Part shown: piece by piece, positions 1 to 5,380 of the stretch
How the letters are laid out: every line of letters starts with the position of its first letter
How positions within the stretch are numbered: position 1 is the stretch's first letter
Origin: Anaerolineae bacterium
GTDB taxonomy: Bacteria; Chloroflexota; Anaerolineae; JAAYZQ01
Length of the DNA stretch: 5,380 bases
Direction of reading: 5' to 3'
Assembly (NCBI GenBank): GCA_016926595.1
Contig: JAFGOG010000283.1
Coordinates: forward strand, 1 to 5,380
Notes under the pieces: model-generated
Database searches by the model: none
What the model was told of the DNA's origin: nothing
Seen by the model: the letters and a program-made list of their open reading frames with translations, nothing else
Program-made: the position numbers and the translations under genes

Positions 1-581
1 ACGACCGCTACTTTGTGATCGAATGGCACGAGGTGGAGCACTATCCCGACGGCAATCCAGAGACCTTTGAGATCGTGCTCGACCTGGACACCAACAGGGT
101 CACGATCCAGTACCAGACGGTCAGCTATGTAGGCGATGCCGTAGCTGGGGTGGAAAACTCGACCGGCACCGAGGCGACGCAGTATGCCGACTCTGACCCG
201 GCGCTGATTGTCAGCGGCGCGGCCGTCGACTTTTATCCGACCTTTGGCACGCCGCCGCCGACCGGCGGGCTGGGCATCCTGCAGGGCACCGTGACCGACC
301 TGAATACCGGCGCCCCGATCGAAGGCGCGACAGTGACCGCCCTATCGTTCACCGAGGGGACGATCGCGACCCTTACCACCGGCTCGAACGGCGTCTACTC
401 GGGCACGCTGTGCGCCGACTGGTACGATCTGACCGCCGAAGCCACCGGCTACTACTCCAGCACGGTTGCGCAAGTGGCAGTACTGTACGGCGCCGAGACG
501 GTGCAGGATTTCGCCCTGCAGCGACAGCAGATGAATACCTTCATCTACCTGCCGCTTGTGTTCAAGAGCTACTCACCCTAG
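1..581 (+). CDS. Secreted multidomain protein, C-terminal part; probable S8 protease paralogue (5' end missing)
   Basis: The reading frame is open from base 3 and ends at TAG 579-581, giving the last 192 residues of a longer protein; a GTG at 15 is internal, because homology continues upstream of it. Residues 1-80 are the end of a beta-rich domain (motifs HYPDG, PETFEIVLDLD, GVENS). Residues 89-172 form a carboxypeptidase-regulatory-like fold (GTVTDL, GVYSGTLCAD, ending VQDFAL). After a seven-residue linker the protein ends with the tail IYLPLVFKSYSP. Residues 1-172 align without a gap to residues 765-936 of the protease encoded at 1206-4439, with 89 identities counted by hand. The missing N-terminus is therefore probably also a signal peptide plus S8 protease, but no catalytic residue is visible here. 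Unlike the paralogue, it has no DUF11 domain before the tail. It is probably exported and acts outside the cell. An intrinsic terminator follows 21 bases after the stop. Confidence 0.85.
   Translation, partial: DRYFVIEWHEVEHYPDGNPETFEIVLDLDTNRVTIQYQTVSYVGDAVAGVENSTGTEATQYADSDPALIVSGAAVDFYPTFGTPPPTGGLGILQGTVTDLNTGAPIEGATVTALSFTEGTIATLTTGSNGVYSGTLCADWYDLTAEATGYYSSTVAQVAVLYGAETVQDFALQRQQMNTFIYLPLVFKSYSP
3..518 (+). repeat. Paralogous segment, copy 1 (matches 3498-4013)
   Basis: This 516-base stretch encodes 172 residues that align codon for codon, with no gap, to 3498-4013 at a constant offset of 3495 bases. The hand count gives 89 of 172 identical residues. The longest identical DNA run seen is 31 bases (389-419 with 3884-3914). 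A second near-identical stretch is 498-518 with 3993-4013, which differs at one base in 21. This is gene duplication seen at domain level, not a mobile repeat. Confidence 0.85.
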
Positions 582-602
582 TGTAGGGGCGTGGACATGA
601 CA

Positions 603-650
603 GATGGGCGCAGGCGGAGGCCAGCCTTCCACCTGCGTCCATCGCTTTTT
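603..650 (+). terminator. Rho-independent terminator after the first protease-like gene
   Basis: Bases 603-614 pair with 632-643 (12 pairs, including one G-T at 608/638). A C-A mismatch follows at 615/631, then five more pairs (616-620 with 626-630, one of them G-T) close a five-base loop, CCAGC at 621-625. The stem is followed by GC and a run of five T at 646-650. A strong stem with a T tract 22 bases after a stop codon is the classic intrinsic terminator layout. It should separate the left-edge gene from the acetyltransferase gene. Confidence 0.85.
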
Positions 651-678
651 GTCCTGATCGCCTTCCCGCCCAGGCAAC

Positions 679-684
679 GAGGAG
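679..684 (+). promoter_or_regulatory. Ribosome binding site for the acetyltransferase (supports a TTG start)
   Basis: GAGGAG at 679-684 lies six bases before the TTG at 691. No ATG or GTG with comparable spacing is seen nearby in this frame, so this site decides the start. No convincing sigma70 promoter was found between the terminator T tract and this site. Confidence 0.75.
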
Positions 685-690
685 CTCAGC

Positions 691-1185
691 TTGAAAACCC
701 GACCCATTCAGGCAAGCGATGAGCAACGGCTTGTCCAGCTTGTCGCCGAATTCCGCATGTCATTGGCCCAGCTACGAGGCCAGGGCCACAGAACGGATCT
801 TGAGGCAGCAAGCGAAGAGCTGGCCGAGTATTGGCAGAAAGGTTTCCCGATCTATGCAGCAGAAAGTGAGACGGGAATCCTGGTTGGCTACTTGGTTTGT
901 CGTGTGGATGGGGACATAGTCTGGGCCGAATCCCTTTATGTAGCAGCGGAATGCCGGCGGCAGGGCATCGGATCGGCTCTATATGCCGAGGCAGAACGCC
1001 TGGCCCAGGAACTAGGCGGCGATACCCTTTACAATTGGGTTGATCCGAACAATAACGAGATCATCCGTTTCCTGCGGAAGCGCGGGTACACGGTACTAAA
1101 CCTGATCGAGCTGCGCCGTGCTTATCCCGGAGAAGAAATGGCGCAGAAAATCGGCGTGGGGACGAATGAATTTGATTGCCGTTAG
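691..1185 (+). CDS. GNAT-family N-acetyltransferase
   Basis: This 164-residue protein is a typical single-domain GNAT enzyme, a cytoplasmic family that transfers an acetyl group from acetyl-CoA to an amine. The acetyl-CoA pyrophosphate loop is visible at residues 89-96 (RRQGIGSA, fitting R-x-x-G-x-G), after the beta-4 strand AESLYVA and before the helix ALYAEAERLAQEL. The motif-B region is at about residues 116-133 (NWVDPNNNEIIRFLRKRGY), followed by a strand VLNLIELRR. The substrate cannot be read from the sequence. TTG is chosen as start because GAGGAG lies six bases upstream and the protein then begins at the usual GNAT first strand (KTRPIQASD). The gene ends 20 bases before the ATG of the protease, so the two probably share a transcript. 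Its base composition differs from its neighbours: 841-900 has 30 of 60 G+C, whereas 2641-2700 in the protease has 42 of 60. This may reflect separate acquisition or simply lower constraint. Confidence 0.9.
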   Translation: MKTRPIQASDEQRLVQLVAEFRMSLAQLRGQGHRTDLEAASEELAEYWQKGFPIYAAESETGILVGYLVCRVDGDIVWAESLYVAAECRRQGIGSALYAEAERLAQELGGDTLYNWVDPNNNEIIRFLRKRGYTVLNLIELRRAYPGEEMAQKIGVGTNEFDCR

Positions 1186-1187
1186 GC

Positions 1188-1197
1188 AAAGGAGGAG
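1188..1197 (+). promoter_or_regulatory. Ribosome binding site for the S8 protease (decides the ATG at 1206)
   Basis: AAAGGAGGAG at 1188-1197 contains a full GGAGG core (1191-1195) ending ten bases before ATG 1206. An in-frame TTG at 1176 lies upstream of this site and inside the acetyltransferase gene; using it would place the site within the coding region and add ten residues that do not suit a signal peptide. The ATG at 1206 is therefore the start. Confidence 0.85.
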
Positions 1198-1205
1198 ATC
1201 TGCCA

Positions 1206-4200
1206 ATGACGAAACGCACTTTTTCCCAAAGAAGCTGGATCGCCTGGCTGGCGATCATGATCCTGGCATTGAGCGCCACGGCGCCGGTCGCGCTGGGCGC
1301 CATATCGCCTCAAGCCGATTCGGATCCGCCAGACGGCCTGCACGCCAAGCCGGGCCAGTTCTCTTACCTGGTGTTCCTCAACGTCCAGGCCGACCTGTCG
1401 GGCGCCGAGGCGCTGCCCAGCCGGGCGGCGCGCGGCCAGTACGTCTACCAGGCGCTGCGGACGGTGGCCGAGCAGAGCCAAGCCGCACTCCGGGCCGACC
1501 TGGAGGCGTGGGGCGTGCCATACCGCCCGTTCTTCATCGTCAATGCCATCCGGGTGACCGGTGACGAGGTTCTAGCCCAACGGCTGGCTGCCCGCCCCGA
1601 CGTAGCCCGCGTGGTAGCGGACCCAGAATTCGACGGGCTGGACGATCCACCGGCCGGCCCACCCGGCCCCGCGGCAGTGGACGCGGTAGAGTGGAACATC
1701 GCCCGGACCAATGCCGACGACGTGTGGGCGCTGGGCTACACCGGCCAGGGCATCGTCGTCGGGAGCTGCGATACCGGCGTCGAGTGGCAACACCCGGCGC
1801 TGGTCAACCAGTACCGGCCCTGGATCCCCGGCGCGCCCACCCGCCACGACTATAACTGGTACGACTCCTCTGGACAGTACAGCGAACCGACCGCTCTCGG
1901 CAGCCACGGCACCCACACCACCGGCACGATCGTCGGCGACGACAGCGCCGGCAACCAGATCGGCATGGCCCCCGGCGCCCAGTGGATCGCCTGCCTGGCC
2001 GATCCGGGTGGGGCCTGGAAGGCGTCCAATTACCTGGCGTGCTGGGAATGGTTCCTGGCCCCAACCAGGCTTGACGGCGCCGATCCACGACCGGACCTGG
2101 CACCGCATGTGATCAACAACTCCTGGTCCTGCCCCGCCGAAGAGGGCTGCGACCCAGACACGCTGCGCGACGGGGCCAGGGCCCTGTACGCAGCGGGTAT
2201 CGCCATCGCCAAATCAGCCGGCAACAGCGGATCGGCGTGCGCGACCATCACCAACCCAGGCCACTACCCAGAGCTGTTGGCCACGGGCGCCTTTAACTCC
2301 AGCGACGCCATCGCCAGCTTCTCCAGCCGCGGCCCGGTGACCGTGGACGGTGAGACGCGGATCAAGCCCGACATCGCCGCGCCGGGCGTCGGCATCCGCT
2401 CGTCGGTGCCAGGGGGAGGCTATGGCTCCTCACAGGGCACGTCAATGGCTTCACCCCACACCGCCGGCCTGATCGCCCTCCTCTGGTCGGCTAATCCGGC
2501 CCTCATCGGCGACCTGGCCACCACCTACCAGATCGTCGAGTCCAGCGCCCAGCCCAAGATAGACCTGCAGTGCGCGCCAAACGCGCCTGGCGGCCGGCCC
2601 AACAATGTGTGGGGGTGGGGCATCATCGACGCGCTGGCCGCCGTGCAGGCGGCAAACGACACCGGCTTGGGCGCCCTCAGCGGCGTGGTAACCGACAGCA
2701 GCACCGGCCAGCCGCTCCCAGGCGTCGAGCTGGCCATCGTCCAGGCCGACAACAGCCTGGAACGGCAGGCTCTCACCGGCCCGGCCGGCGAATACCAGGC
2801 CACGCTCCTGGCGGCAACCTACGACGTGACCGCCACTCTGTACGGCTACCTGCCCGGGGCGGTCGCCGGGGTCGTCGTGCCCAGCGGCACGCTGACGACG
2901 CTCGACCTGGCGCTCGATCCGGCGCCGGTGTGGACCCTGTCAGGCCAGGTGACCGACCAGGGCAGCGGCGCACCCCTCATGGCGACCCTTGCCGTGTTGG
3001 GAACGCCGGTCACGGTCACCTCCGACCCGGCTAGTGGTGAGTACAACGCCCAGGTGGCCCAGGGCAGCTATACGCTGCGGGTCAGCAGCCCTGGTTACAT
3101 ATCCCAGGATCGGGCCATCGACATGCAGGCCAACCTGGTCGAGGATTTCGCCCTGGCGCCCCAGGCCACTTACCTGGTGCGCGACAGTGAGGGACCTTGT
3201 GGGCCGGTGTTTGACTGGATCGATGTCACAGGCACCGGCACGCCACGCAACCTGGCCGACGACGCCAATACTTACGTCGCCCTGCCAGCGGGCCAGCCAT
3301 TCAGCTTCTACGGCACATCCTACACCGGGCTGTACATCGGCTCCAACGGCTATGTCACCTTTGGCGCCGGTTCCAGCTACTCGGGCGGCAACACTATCCC
3401 CTCCACCTTCCTGCCAAACAACGCGATCTATGCCTTCTGGGATGACCTGAACCCGGCCAGCGGCGCCCAGGGGACGATCTATACCCAGGTAGTGGACAAC
3501 CACTTGTTCGTGGTCGAGTTCTACCAGGTGCAGCACTACCCCAACGGCGATCCGGAGACGTTCGAGATCGTCCTCGACCTGGACAGCGGCGCCATCCTGC
3601 TGCAATATCTGGCCGTGAGCGACACCCACTGGACCAGCGTGGGCGTCGAGAACAGCGCCGGCACGTCGGGCATCGGCTACAGCTTTCACGACCCGGCCGT
3701 CCCGGCCGATGGGCTGGCAGTGGCCTTTTACCCGGTGACCGGCGCGCACCCGGCGGAGCAGGGGCTGGGGACACTGGCGGGGACGGTGACGGCGCTGCCC
3801 GGCGGACAGGGGATCGACGGCGCGCAGGTGCTGGCCGAGGGGACGATCGAGGGCCAGGTAGCGGTCTTGATCGCCAATGCGGCCGGCGTCTACTCGGGCA
3901 CGCTGTGCGCCGACGTGTTTAGCCTGACGGCCAGCGCCCCAGGCTATCACCCCGTAACCGTCGACGGCGTCACCGTCTTTAGCGGCACAAACACGGTCCA
4001 GGATTTCGCCCTGGAGCACACACAGGCCGATCTGTGGCTGACCAAGGTGGCGCCGGCATCGGCAGCGCCCGGGGACATGCTGACCTATACCCTGTCGTTC
4101 GGCTCGAACGGGCCGGACGAGGTGGCGAGCGGCCGGGTGTACGACGCGCTCCCCGCCGAGGTCACCTGGATCAGCGGCGGCACCTATGATCCAGGCATGC

Positions 4201-4439
4201 ACGGCATATCGCTGGACTGGTTCAACGCGCTGCCTGGCTACTCGGCTACACTCGAGGTGGTCGTCCAGCTCTCACCTGACGTGACGGCTACGGAGGTGTG
4301 CAACACCGCCGGGATCGAGGCAACATGCGTGGACGCGCCGCTGGATCCGGCGGCGGAAAACAACACCGACACTGCCTGCACGGCCACTGGGCCAACATAC
4401 CGGGTCTACCTGCCCATCGTCCTGAAGAACGCCCCTTGA
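1206..4439 (+). CDS. Secreted bacillopeptidase F-like S8 serine protease with regulatory-like and DUF11 domains
   Basis: This complete 1077-residue protein is predicted to be an exported endoprotease. Residues 1-31 are a Sec signal peptide (basic start, hydrophobic core WIAWLAIMILAL, likely cleavage near ALGA). Residues about 50-145 look like an I9-type propeptide. The S8 catalytic domain spans about 165-485. Its Asp is D189 (SCDTGVEW), His H234 (GSHGTHTTG), oxyanion Asn N340 (SAGNSG) and nucleophile S413 (GTSMASPHTAG). DTGVEWQHPAL, HDYNWYD and INNSW resemble the bacillopeptidase F subgroup. Two carboxypeptidase-regulatory-like domains follow (489-575 and 576-655), then a beta-rich domain (about 656-850; SNGYVTFG from 713, FWDD 744-747), a third regulatory-like domain (853-936), a DUF11 domain (about 940-1062) and the tail YRVYLPIVLKNAP. 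Seven cysteines in or next to the catalytic domain (C188, C263, C279, C309, C315, C345, C456) suggest disulfides. All catalytic residues are present, so it should be active. Substrate and cell-surface attachment are unknown. Confidence 0.95.
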   Translation: MTKRTFSQRSWIAWLAIMILALSATAPVALGAISPQADSDPPDGLHAKPGQFSYLVFLNVQADLSGAEALPSRAARGQYVYQALRTVAEQSQAALRADLEAWGVPYRPFFIVNAIRVTGDEVLAQRLAARPDVARVVADPEFDGLDDPPAGPPGPAAVDAVEWNIARTNADDVWALGYTGQGIVVGSCDTGVEWQHPALVNQYRPWIPGAPTRHDYNWYDSSGQYSEPTALGSHGTHTTGTIVGDDSAGNQIGMAPGAQWIACLADPGGAWKASNYLACWEWFLAPTRLDGADPRPDLAPHVINNSWSCPAEEGCDPDTLRDGARALYAAGIAIAKSAGNSGSACATITNPGHYPELLATGAFNSSDAIASFSSRGPVTVDGETRIKPDIAAPGVGIRSSVPGGGYGSSQGTSMASPHTAGLIALLWSANPALIGDLATTYQIVESSAQPKIDLQCAPNAPGGRPNNVWGWGIIDALAAVQAANDTGLGALSGVVTDSSTGQPLPGVELAIVQADNSLERQALTGPAGEYQATLLAATYDVTATLYGYLPGAVAGVVVPSGTLTTLDLALDPAPVWTLSGQVTDQGSGAPLMATLAVLGTPVTVTSDPASGEYNAQVAQGSYTLRVSSPGYISQDRAIDMQANLVEDFALAPQATYLVRDSEGPCGPVFDWIDVTGTGTPRNLADDANTYVALPAGQPFSFYGTSYTGLYIGSNGYVTFGAGSSYSGGNTIPSTFLPNNAIYAFWDDLNPASGAQGTIYTQVVDNHLFVVEFYQVQHYPNGDPETFEIVLDLDSGAILLQYLAVSDTHWTSVGVENSAGTSGIGYSFHDPAVPADGLAVAFYPVTGAHPAEQGLGTLAGTVTALPGGQGIDGAQVLAEGTIEGQVAVLIANAAGVYSGTLCADVFSLTASAPGYHPVTVDGVTVFSGTNTVQDFALEHTQADLWLTKVAPASAAPGDMLTYTLSFGSNGPDEVASGRVYDALPAEVTWISGGTYDPGMHGISLDWFNALPGYSATLEVVVQLSPDVTATEVCNTAGIEATCVDAPLDPAAENNTDTACTATGPTYRVYLPIVLKNAP
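3498..4013 (+). repeat. Paralogous segment, copy 2 (matches 3-518)
   Basis: This encodes residues 765-936 of the S8 protease: the end of the beta-rich domain and the third regulatory-like domain. It matches the left-edge gene without a gap. Downstream the two diverge: here 141 residues follow, including DUF11, whereas only 20 residues follow in copy 1. The 12-mer GATTTCGCCCTG that ends this unit (4002-4013) also ends the second regulatory-like domain (3144-3155) and copy 1 (507-518), encoding DFAL each time. Confidence 0.85.
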
Positions 4440-4445
4440 GCACTG

Positions 4446-4486
4446 TGGAAGGCTGGAAGGTTGTTGCACAACCTTCCAGCCTTCCA
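4446..4486 (+). terminator. Perfect 19-bp hairpin after the protease gene; probable bidirectional terminator or repeat element
   Basis: Bases 4446-4464 pair perfectly with 4468-4486 around a three-base loop (TGC 4465-4467), starting six bases after the protease stop codon TGA at 4437-4439. The position suits transcript-end formation or 3' protection for the protease mRNA. There is no T run after the stem, so it is not a textbook intrinsic terminator. The arms are built from 8-base units (see the octamer repeat), so it could instead be a dispersed palindromic intergenic repeat. Confidence 0.65.
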
Positions 4487-4494
4487 ACCTTCCA
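4471..4494 (+). repeat. Three tandem octamers RCCTTCCA
   Basis: ACCTTCCA (4471-4478), GCCTTCCA (4479-4486) and ACCTTCCA (4487-4494) follow one another exactly. The opposite strand of the same unit occurs twice in the left arm (4446-4453 and 4454-4461). The hairpin therefore uses two units on each side and leaves the third right-hand unit single-stranded, eight bases before the -35 element at 4503. Confidence 0.8.
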
Positions 4495-4502
4495 CGCACC
4501 AA

Positions 4503-4531
4503 TTGACAGTCACCCCAAGCTAGAGTAGAAT
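4503..4531 (+). promoter_or_regulatory. Sigma70-type promoter for the alcohol dehydrogenase gene
   Basis: TTGACA at 4503-4508 matches the -35 consensus exactly. TAGAAT at 4526-4531 matches the -10 consensus at five of six bases, and the spacer is the ideal 17 bases. Transcription would start near 4538, giving a leader of about 15 bases before ATG 4553. The site lies just downstream of the hairpin, so the gene has its own promoter and does not depend on read-through from the protease. Confidence 0.8.
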
Positions 4532-4540
4532 AACCGACCA

Positions 4541-4546
4541 AGGGGG
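4541..4546 (+). promoter_or_regulatory. Ribosome binding site for the alcohol dehydrogenase
   Basis: AGGGGG at 4541-4546 ends six bases before ATG 4553. It favours this ATG over the in-frame ATG three codons later (4562). Confidence 0.7.
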
Positions 4547-4552
4547 ATAGAC

Positions 4553-5380
4553 ATGAAGGCGATGATCCTGCGGGCGCCCAGGCCTGCCGAGGAGAACCCA
4601 CTGGAGCTGGCCGACCTGCCCGTGCCCGAGCCCGGGCCGGGCGAGGTGCGGCTGCGGGTGCTGGCCTGCGGGGTGTGCCATACCGACCTGCACCTGGTCG
4701 AAGGCGAGATACCCTTGCCCCGCCTGCCGGTGGTGCCGGGACATCAGATCGTGGGGTTGGTAGAGGCTGCGGGGCCTGACGTCACGCCCGGCTCAGCCGG
4801 GCGGCCCGGGGGCCTGGCTGGCGGGACCCGGGTAGGGGTGCCGTGGCTCTACTGGGCATGCGGCCGGTGCGACTATTGCCGCCACGGCCAGGAGAATCTG
4901 TGCCCCAATGCCCGCTTTACCGGGCAGCACGCCGACGGCGGCTTTGCCGAGACGATGATCGCCCCTGCCGAGTTCGTCTACCCGATCCCGGCCGGCTTTC
5001 CTGACGAACAGGCGGCCCCGCTGTTGTGCGCGGGAGTGATCGGCTACCGGTCGCTGCGGCTGAGTGAGATCGAGCCAGGCGGCAGGCTGGGGCTGTACGG
5101 CTTTGGAGCTTCGGCGCACGTCACCATCCAGGTGGCGCGCCACTGGGGCTGCCAGGTGTACGTTTTTACCCGGAGCGAAGAGCACCAGCGGCACGCTCTG
5201 GAACTGGGCGCAGCCTGGGCCGGGCAAGCACAGGACACGCCACCTGCCCTGCTGGACAGCGCCATCACCTTCGCACCGGCCGGTTGGCTGGTGCCCCACG
5301 CCCTGCGCGCCCTGCGCCCAGGCGGCACTTTGGCCATCAACGCCATCCACATGAGCCCGATCCCAGAGATGCCCTACGAC
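4553..5380 (+). CDS. Zinc-dependent alcohol dehydrogenase family protein (3' end missing)
   Basis: The frame is open from ATG 4553 to the window edge, giving the first 276 residues of a medium-chain dehydrogenase. The sequence resembles the zinc-binding alcohol dehydrogenase subfamily of about 330 residues (TIGR02822-like, from memory), so roughly 50 residues are missing. Such enzymes oxidise alcohols or reduce aldehydes with NAD(P) in the cytoplasm. The catalytic zinc ligands expected are C42 (CGVCHTDLH), H64 (PGHQIVG) and C159 (LLCAG). The structural zinc site is C103, C106, C109 and C117, in C-x2-C-x2-C-x7-C spacing. The Rossmann loop is at about 180-190 ([10 protein letters not shown]), followed by [10 protein letters not shown]. 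Two oddities: Q65 replaces the Glu usual in the GHE motif, and residues about 78-91 form a Gly/Pro-rich loop that looks longer than usual. It has its own promoter and ribosome binding site. The natural substrate cannot be told. Confidence 0.93.
   Translation, partial: MKAMILRAPRPAEENPLELADLPVPEPGPGEVRLRVLACGVCHTDLHLVEGEIPLPRLPVVPGHQIVGLVEAAGPDVTPGSAGRPGGLAGGTRVGVPWLYWACGRCDYCRHGQENLCPNARFTGQHADGGFAETMIAPAEFVYPIPAGFPDEQAAPLLCAGVIGYRSLRLSEIEPGGRLGLYGFGASAHVTIQVARHWGCQVYVFTRSEEHQRHALELGAAWAGQAQDTPPALLDSAITFAPAGWLVPHALRALRPGGTLAINAIHMSPIPEMPYD

Noticed and set aside
582..690. Promoter for the acetyltransferase gene between the terminator and the TTG start
   Set aside because: TGGACA at 592-597 resembles a -35 element, but the sequence 17 bases on is CGGAGG and lies in the terminator stem. 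No other pair of boxes was convincing.
1176..1205. Upstream TTG start for the protease (ten extra residues)
   Set aside because: It would place the strong AAAGGAGGAG site inside the coding region and overlap the end of the acetyltransferase gene. The ATG at 1206 gives a normal signal peptide start.
2940..4202. Long open frame of 420 codons on the - strand, opposite the protease gene
   Set aside because: It lies wholly antisense to a protein with clear domains and catalytic residues. Its translation is low-complexity, rich in Arg, Gly, Val and Ala, with no recognisable motif. In GC-rich DNA such shadow frames are expected.
4446..4494. CRISPR-like array
   Set aside because: The 8-base units are directly adjacent with no spacers and form one hairpin. 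Neither the unit length nor the layout fits a CRISPR array.
4793..5350. Open frame of 185 codons on the - strand, opposite the alcohol dehydrogenase
   Set aside because: The + strand frame encodes a clear zinc dehydrogenase with both zinc sites and a Rossmann loop. The antisense frame has no family signature.
1..5380. Defence system, toxin-antitoxin pair or mobile element
   Set aside because: All genes are accounted for by two secreted protease-like proteins, a GNAT enzyme and an alcohol dehydrogenase. The GNAT has no adjacent ribbon-helix-helix (DUF1778-type) antitoxin gene, and there is no transposase, integrase or terminal repeat.

Overview
The window is GC-rich, gene-dense bacterial DNA with every gene on the + strand. 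The best guess at the organism is a member of the Chloroflexota (Anaerolineae/Caldilineae-like). This is an inference: a large secreted S8 protease carries carboxypeptidase-regulatory-like and DUF11 domains, and both secreted proteins end in a short Y-L-P-(L/I)-V-(F/L)-K tail, a C-terminus I associate with secreted Chloroflexota proteins. No rRNA or marker gene is present to confirm it.

Layout. (1) Positions 1-581 are the 3' end of a secreted multidomain protein, probably a second S8 protease. (2) Positions 582-690 hold a strong intrinsic terminator (603-650) and the ribosome binding site of the next gene. (3) Positions 691-1185 encode a GNAT acetyltransferase with a TTG start. Its G+C content looks clearly lower than its neighbours'. 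(4) Only 20 bases later, positions 1206-4439 encode a complete 1077-residue secreted bacillopeptidase F-like S8 protease: signal peptide, I9-type propeptide, catalytic domain with the full Asp/His/Asn/Ser set, two carboxypeptidase-regulatory-like domains, a beta-rich domain, a third regulatory-like domain, a DUF11 domain and the short C-terminal tail. (5) Positions 4440-4552 hold a perfect 19-bp hairpin built from 8-base repeat units, then a near-consensus sigma70 promoter. (6) Positions 4553-5380 encode the first 276 residues of a zinc-dependent alcohol dehydrogenase that runs off the window.

How the genes relate. The partial gene at the left edge and the 1077-residue protease are paralogues: their matching segments align over 172 residues without a gap, with 89 identities by hand count. 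They differ in that the DUF11 domain sits between the last regulatory-like domain and the tail in one and is absent from the other. The GNAT gene lies between them and is probably co-transcribed with the second protease. The alcohol dehydrogenase has its own promoter and looks functionally unrelated.

I see no CRISPR array, tRNA, rRNA, insertion sequence or defence system. The most interesting material is the domain shuffling between the paralogues, the shared C-terminal tail, and the repeat-built hairpin next to a promoter.
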